Shown piece after piece: positions 31,856-34,267 of a DNA stretch of 34,267 nucleotides. Positions within the stretch are counted from its first letter, which is position 1, and every line of letters begins with the position of its first letter. The notes under the pieces are model-generated. The model searched no databases, had not been told where the DNA came from, and saw nothing but the letters and a program-made list of their open reading frames with translations. The DNA comes from Crocinitomicaceae bacterium. GTDB lineage: Bacteria; Bacteroidota; Bacteroidia; Flavobacteriales_D; CAJJDF01. The stretch spans positions 1-34,267 of the forward strand of contig JAHEIE010000006.1 of NCBI GenBank assembly GCA_024639505.1. Reading direction: 5' to 3'. Position numbers and translations under genes: made by a program.

Positions 31856-31883
31856 AAGAAAAATCCCACTAAAAAGCGGGATT
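31856..31883 (-). terminator. Terminator of queA
   Basis: AATCCCACT (31862-31870) pairs with AGCGGGATT (31875-31883), with one mismatch on the plus strand that is a G-U pair on the minus strand. The loop is AAAA, followed by a U-rich tract on the minus strand. It follows the queA stop by 46 nt. Confidence 0.75.
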
Positions 31884-31929
31884 AATTCTTATTTATCTGA
31901 ACGAGAATAGTTAATTTTTTAAGTGTGCA

Positions 31930-32979
31930 TTAGATGATTAACATGGCATCACCGTAAGAGAAAAACTTGTATTTTTCTTTCACAGCTTCTTCGTAAGCTC
32001 TCATTACAAAATCGTATCCACCAAAAGCACAAACCATCATCAATAAGGTAGAATATGGAGTGTGGAAATTAGTAATTAATCTATTTGGGATACTAAAATC
32101 GTAAGGAGGGAATATAAATTTATTGGTCCATCCGTCAAAAGGTTTCAGTAAGTTTTCTGAAGAAACTGAAGATTCAATTGTTCTTACCGAAGTGGTTCCA
32201 ATCGCACACACATTTTTCTTGTTTTTGATTCCTTTATTAATAATGTCAGCATTCATTTGACTCACATAGGCTCTTTCCGATCCCATTTTGTGTTTTGTCA
32301 AATCTTCTACTTCCACCGGCTGAAATGTTCCCAATCCAACGTGTAAAGTTACTTCTGCAAAATTTACACCTTTAATTTCTAATCTTTTTAATAAGTTTTT
32401 GCTGAAGTGAAGTCCAGCGGTTGGCGCGGCAACCGAACCTTCATGTCTTGCATAAATAGTTTGGTATCTTTCTTCGTCTTCTGGCTCTACTGCTCTTTTG
32501 ATGTATTTAGGAAGTGGAGTTTTTCCAAGTTGTCTTACTTTATCTTGGAATTCCTCATAAGTTCCGTCAAATAGGAATCTCAAAGTCCTTCCTCTTGAAG
32601 TAGTGTTGTCAATTACTTCTGCAACCAACTCTTCATCTTCACCAAAATATAATTTGTTTCCAATACGGATTTTTCTAGCAGGATCTACTAGTACATCCCA
32701 AAGTAAAGTTTCTTGATTCAATTCTCTCAATAGAAATACCTCAATTTCAGCACCTGTTTTTTCTTTGTTCCCAATCATTCGAGCAGGAAAAACTTTCGTG
32801 TTGTTCATGATTAGTACATCTTCATCATCAAAGTATTCGATAAGGTCTTTGAATTGCTTGTGCTCAATGGTTTGCTTTTCTCTGTTAAGCACCATTAATC
32901 TTGATTCGTCTCTGTTTTCAGCTGGATATTCGGCCAATAACTCTTCCGGTAATTCGAATCCAAATTTTGATAATTTCAT
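31930..32979 (-). CDS. queA: tRNA preQ1(34) S-adenosylmethionine ribosyltransferase-isomerase
   Basis: 349 aa, usual length. Motifs: [28 protein letters not shown] at the start, [34 protein letters not shown] and [10 protein letters not shown], with [20 protein letters not shown] near the end. It adds the ribosyl part of AdoMet to preQ1 in tRNA to make epoxyqueuosine. It lies after truB on the same strand with an 87-nt gap and its own -7 box (33002-33009). Confidence 0.96.
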   Translation of the reverse strand: MKLSKFGFELPEELLAEYPAENRDESRLMVLNREKQTIEHKQFKDLIEYFDDEDVLIMNNTKVFPARMIGNKEKTGAEIEVFLLRELNQETLLWDVLVDPARKIRIGNKLYFGEDEELVAEVIDNTTSRGRTLRFLFDGTYEEFQDKVRQLGKTPLPKYIKRAVEPEDEERYQTIYARHEGSVAAPTAGLHFSKNLLKRLEIKGVNFAEVTLHVGLGTFQPVEVEDLTKHKMGSERAYVSQMNADIINKGIKNKKNVCAIGTTSVRTIESSVSSENLLKPFDGWTNKFIFPPYDFSIPNRLITNFHTPYSTLLMMVCAFGGYDFVMRAYEEAVKEKYKFFSYGDAMLII

Positions 32980-33001
32980 AGGTAGTTTTTATTTCAGAAT
33001 A

Positions 33002-33009
33002 CAAAAATA
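33002..33009 (-). promoter_or_regulatory. -7 box TATTTTTG of queA
   Basis: The plus strand reads CAAAAATA. On the minus strand TATTTTTG lies 22 nt before the ATG at 32979, giving queA a promoter of its own within the uppP-truB-queA run. Confidence 0.55.
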
Positions 33010-33066
33010 CGATTTTACTACCTTTTTTCCTAAAAATTAAGAGGGCTTGGCATTAAGGAGGAAATA

Positions 33067-33780
33067 TTATACAATTGGGGCAAATTCTGAATCGAAAATC
33101 CATTGCTGAACTTCTTCAATTGTGTGCGCATCATTCACATTGTATTCCCCAATTTTGGTTCTTCTTAGTTCTGTTAAATGTGCACCATTCTTGAGTTTTA
33201 CCCCAAAATCATAAGCAATGGAACGAATGTAAGTTCCTTTGCTACAGCTAATTCTAACTTTTATTTCAGGAAGCTTTATTTCCAAAATTTCCATTTCGTG
33301 AATGGTTATTTTATTTGGTTTCACTTTCACTTCTTCGCCAGCTCGAGCCAAGTCATAAGCTCTTTTTCCGTCAATTTTCTTAGCCGAAAAAATGGGTGGC
33401 AATTGATCTTGCTCTCCAATAAATGATTCGGCACATTTCAGTATATCCTCTTTAGTGATGTCCGAAATATCAAAAGTGTTGTCAATTTCTGTTTCTAAAT
33501 CATACGAAGGTGTAGTTGCACCCAGTTTTATTGTTGCCGTATATTCTTTGGGTAAATTTTGAAAAGAAGAAATGGTCTTGGTTTTTTTTCCCGAACACAT
33601 AATCAATAGCCCTGAAGCCAATGGATCTAATGTTCCGGCATGCCCAATTTTGTATCGTTTTTTTTTAGTTTGTTGAATGAAAACTCTTTTTATGCGATTT
33701 ACTGCCCCAAACGAAGTTATTTTTAAAGGTTTGTCAACCAATATGACTTCGCCATCATGAAAATTTACTGAATGATCCAT
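33067..33780 (-). CDS. truB: tRNA pseudouridine(55) synthase
   Basis: 237 aa. The family signature is present: LVDKPLKITSFGAVNRIKR, then KIGHAGTLDPLASGLL with catalytic D52, and later QLPPIFSAKKIDGKRAYDLAR and CSKGTYIRSIAYDFG. It isomerises U55 in the T-loop of tRNAs. It is short because the C-terminal PUA-like extension is missing, which is common in Bacteroidota. It starts 8 nt after the uppP stop, so the two are probably co-translated. Confidence 0.95.
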   Translation of the reverse strand: MDHSVNFHDGEVILVDKPLKITSFGAVNRIKRVFIQQTKKKRYKIGHAGTLDPLASGLLIMCSGKKTKTISSFQNLPKEYTATIKLGATTPSYDLETEIDNTFDISDITKEDILKCAESFIGEQDQLPPIFSAKKIDGKRAYDLARAGEEVKVKPNKITIHEMEILEIKLPEIKVRISCSKGTYIRSIAYDFGVKLKNGAHLTELRRTKIGEYNVNDAHTIEEVQQWIFDSEFAPIV

Positions 33781-33788
33781 GTGTTAAT

Positions 33789-34267
33789 TTACAGAATTGA
33801 ATATATAATTACTGCGATTCCAATTACAAAACAATAAATAGAAAAGGAGGTAAGTTTAGATTTTTTAACCAGTTTTATCATCCACTGACAAGCGATAAGT
33901 CCTGTAAAAAAAGCGAAAATAAAGCCTGCCACATAAGGAGTGAATTCAGCTGTTTTTACCATTGATTCGCCACTTGAAAGATCCAAAAGGTCTTTGGCAA
34001 TTTTCCCAAAAATAAGAGGGACAACCATCAAAAATGAAAATCGAGCAGCTTTTTCCCTATCTATTCCCAACAACACCGAAGTGGAAATAGTAGCACCCGA
34101 CCTAGAAATTCCCGGTAATATTGCAATCATTTGAGATATTCCGATGATAAAAGAATGAATAATATTCACTTCTTTGTTGGTAGTTTTTGCTTTGTCGGCA
34201 ACAAACAAAAGTGCTCCAGTTACCAAAAGCATAAAGCCAACTAACATTATTTTTCCAGCAAAAAATG
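33789..34267 (-). CDS. uppP: Undecaprenyl-diphosphatase, C-terminal part
   Basis: The frame is open to the window end; about 159 residues of a protein usually 260-270 aa are seen, so the N-terminus lies outside. The BacA-family motif LPGISRSGATIS is present, with five or so hydrophobic helices and the end SIYCFVIGIAVIIYSIL. It removes phosphate from undecaprenyl diphosphate in the inner membrane, recycling the lipid carrier for peptidoglycan and glycans. The ATG at 34247 is an internal methionine, not the start. Confidence 0.93.
   Translation of the reverse strand, partial: FFAGKIMLVGFMLLVTGALLFVADKAKTTNKEVNIIHSFIIGISQMIAILPGISRSGATISTSVLLGIDREKAARFSFLMVVPLIFGKIAKDLLDLSSGESMVKTAEFTPYVAGFIFAFFTGLIACQWMIKLVKKSKLTSFSIYCFVIGIAVIIYSIL

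Overview
The window reads as an ordinary, AT-rich, gene-dense piece of a Bacteroidota chromosome, most likely a marine or freshwater Flavobacteriia-type organism. The signs are: two proteins with type IX secretion (Por) C-terminal sorting domains; repeated TAnnTTTG promoter boxes, the -7 element of the Bacteroidota primary sigma factor; few Shine-Dalgarno sequences but A-rich leaders; an atpBEFHAG operon without atpD and atpC; and the gene orders purH-mreBCD and uppP-truB-queA. I see no CRISPR array, rRNA, prophage, intact insertion sequence or recognisable defence locus.

Layout. 1-3185 (minus): a TonB-like protein and a histidine kinase/response regulator pair, separated by a repeat-bearing spacer. 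3326-10013 (plus): one long run with a bactofilin, two tiny membrane proteins (the second AtpZ-like), a four-helix membrane protein in the AtpI position, then atpB, atpE, atpF, atpH, an unrecognised exported protein, atpA and atpG, ending at a clear terminator. 10116-14088 (minus): an Ig-like lipoprotein, free methionine-R-sulfoxide reductase, alkaline phosphatase lipoprotein and RecO. 14240-15969: dusB (plus) converging on a family 2 glycosyltransferase (minus). 16059-19295: two divergent type IX cargo proteins. 19296-20014: a gene-free stretch and a tRNA-Val(UAC) gene. 20015-24997 (plus): purH, mreB, mreC, mreD and an M42 aminopeptidase. 24998-28452 (minus): homogentisate dioxygenase, 4-hydroxyphenylpyruvate dioxygenase and tryptophan 2,3-dioxygenase, a small aromatic amino acid breakdown cluster. 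28675-34267: a small lipoprotein, thiL, an SSAT-like acetyltransferase, ispD, queA, truB and the end of uppP.

How the genes work together. The atp genes give the membrane Fo sector and the alpha, gamma and delta subunits; beta and epsilon must lie elsewhere. MreBCD set cell shape, UppP and the glycosyltransferase serve the envelope, and the dioxygenases feed tyrosine carbon toward fumarate and acetoacetate.

The most notable non-obvious signals are: (1) two successive gene junctions before atpB that use the same 14-bp overlap, read as DEEE-stop in one frame and MKKN in the other; (2) a 12-bp perfect hairpin right after atpE; (3) an unrecognised exported protein inside the atp operon; (4) a 111-bp inverted-repeat spacer between atpA and atpG; (5) several paired palindromes resembling REPINs; (6) a perfect tandem 11-mer at the purH promoter; and (7) a thiL promoter whose position implies a leaderless mRNA. 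I found no convincing wholly new multi-gene system. Assignments come from reading protein motifs and were not checked by database search.
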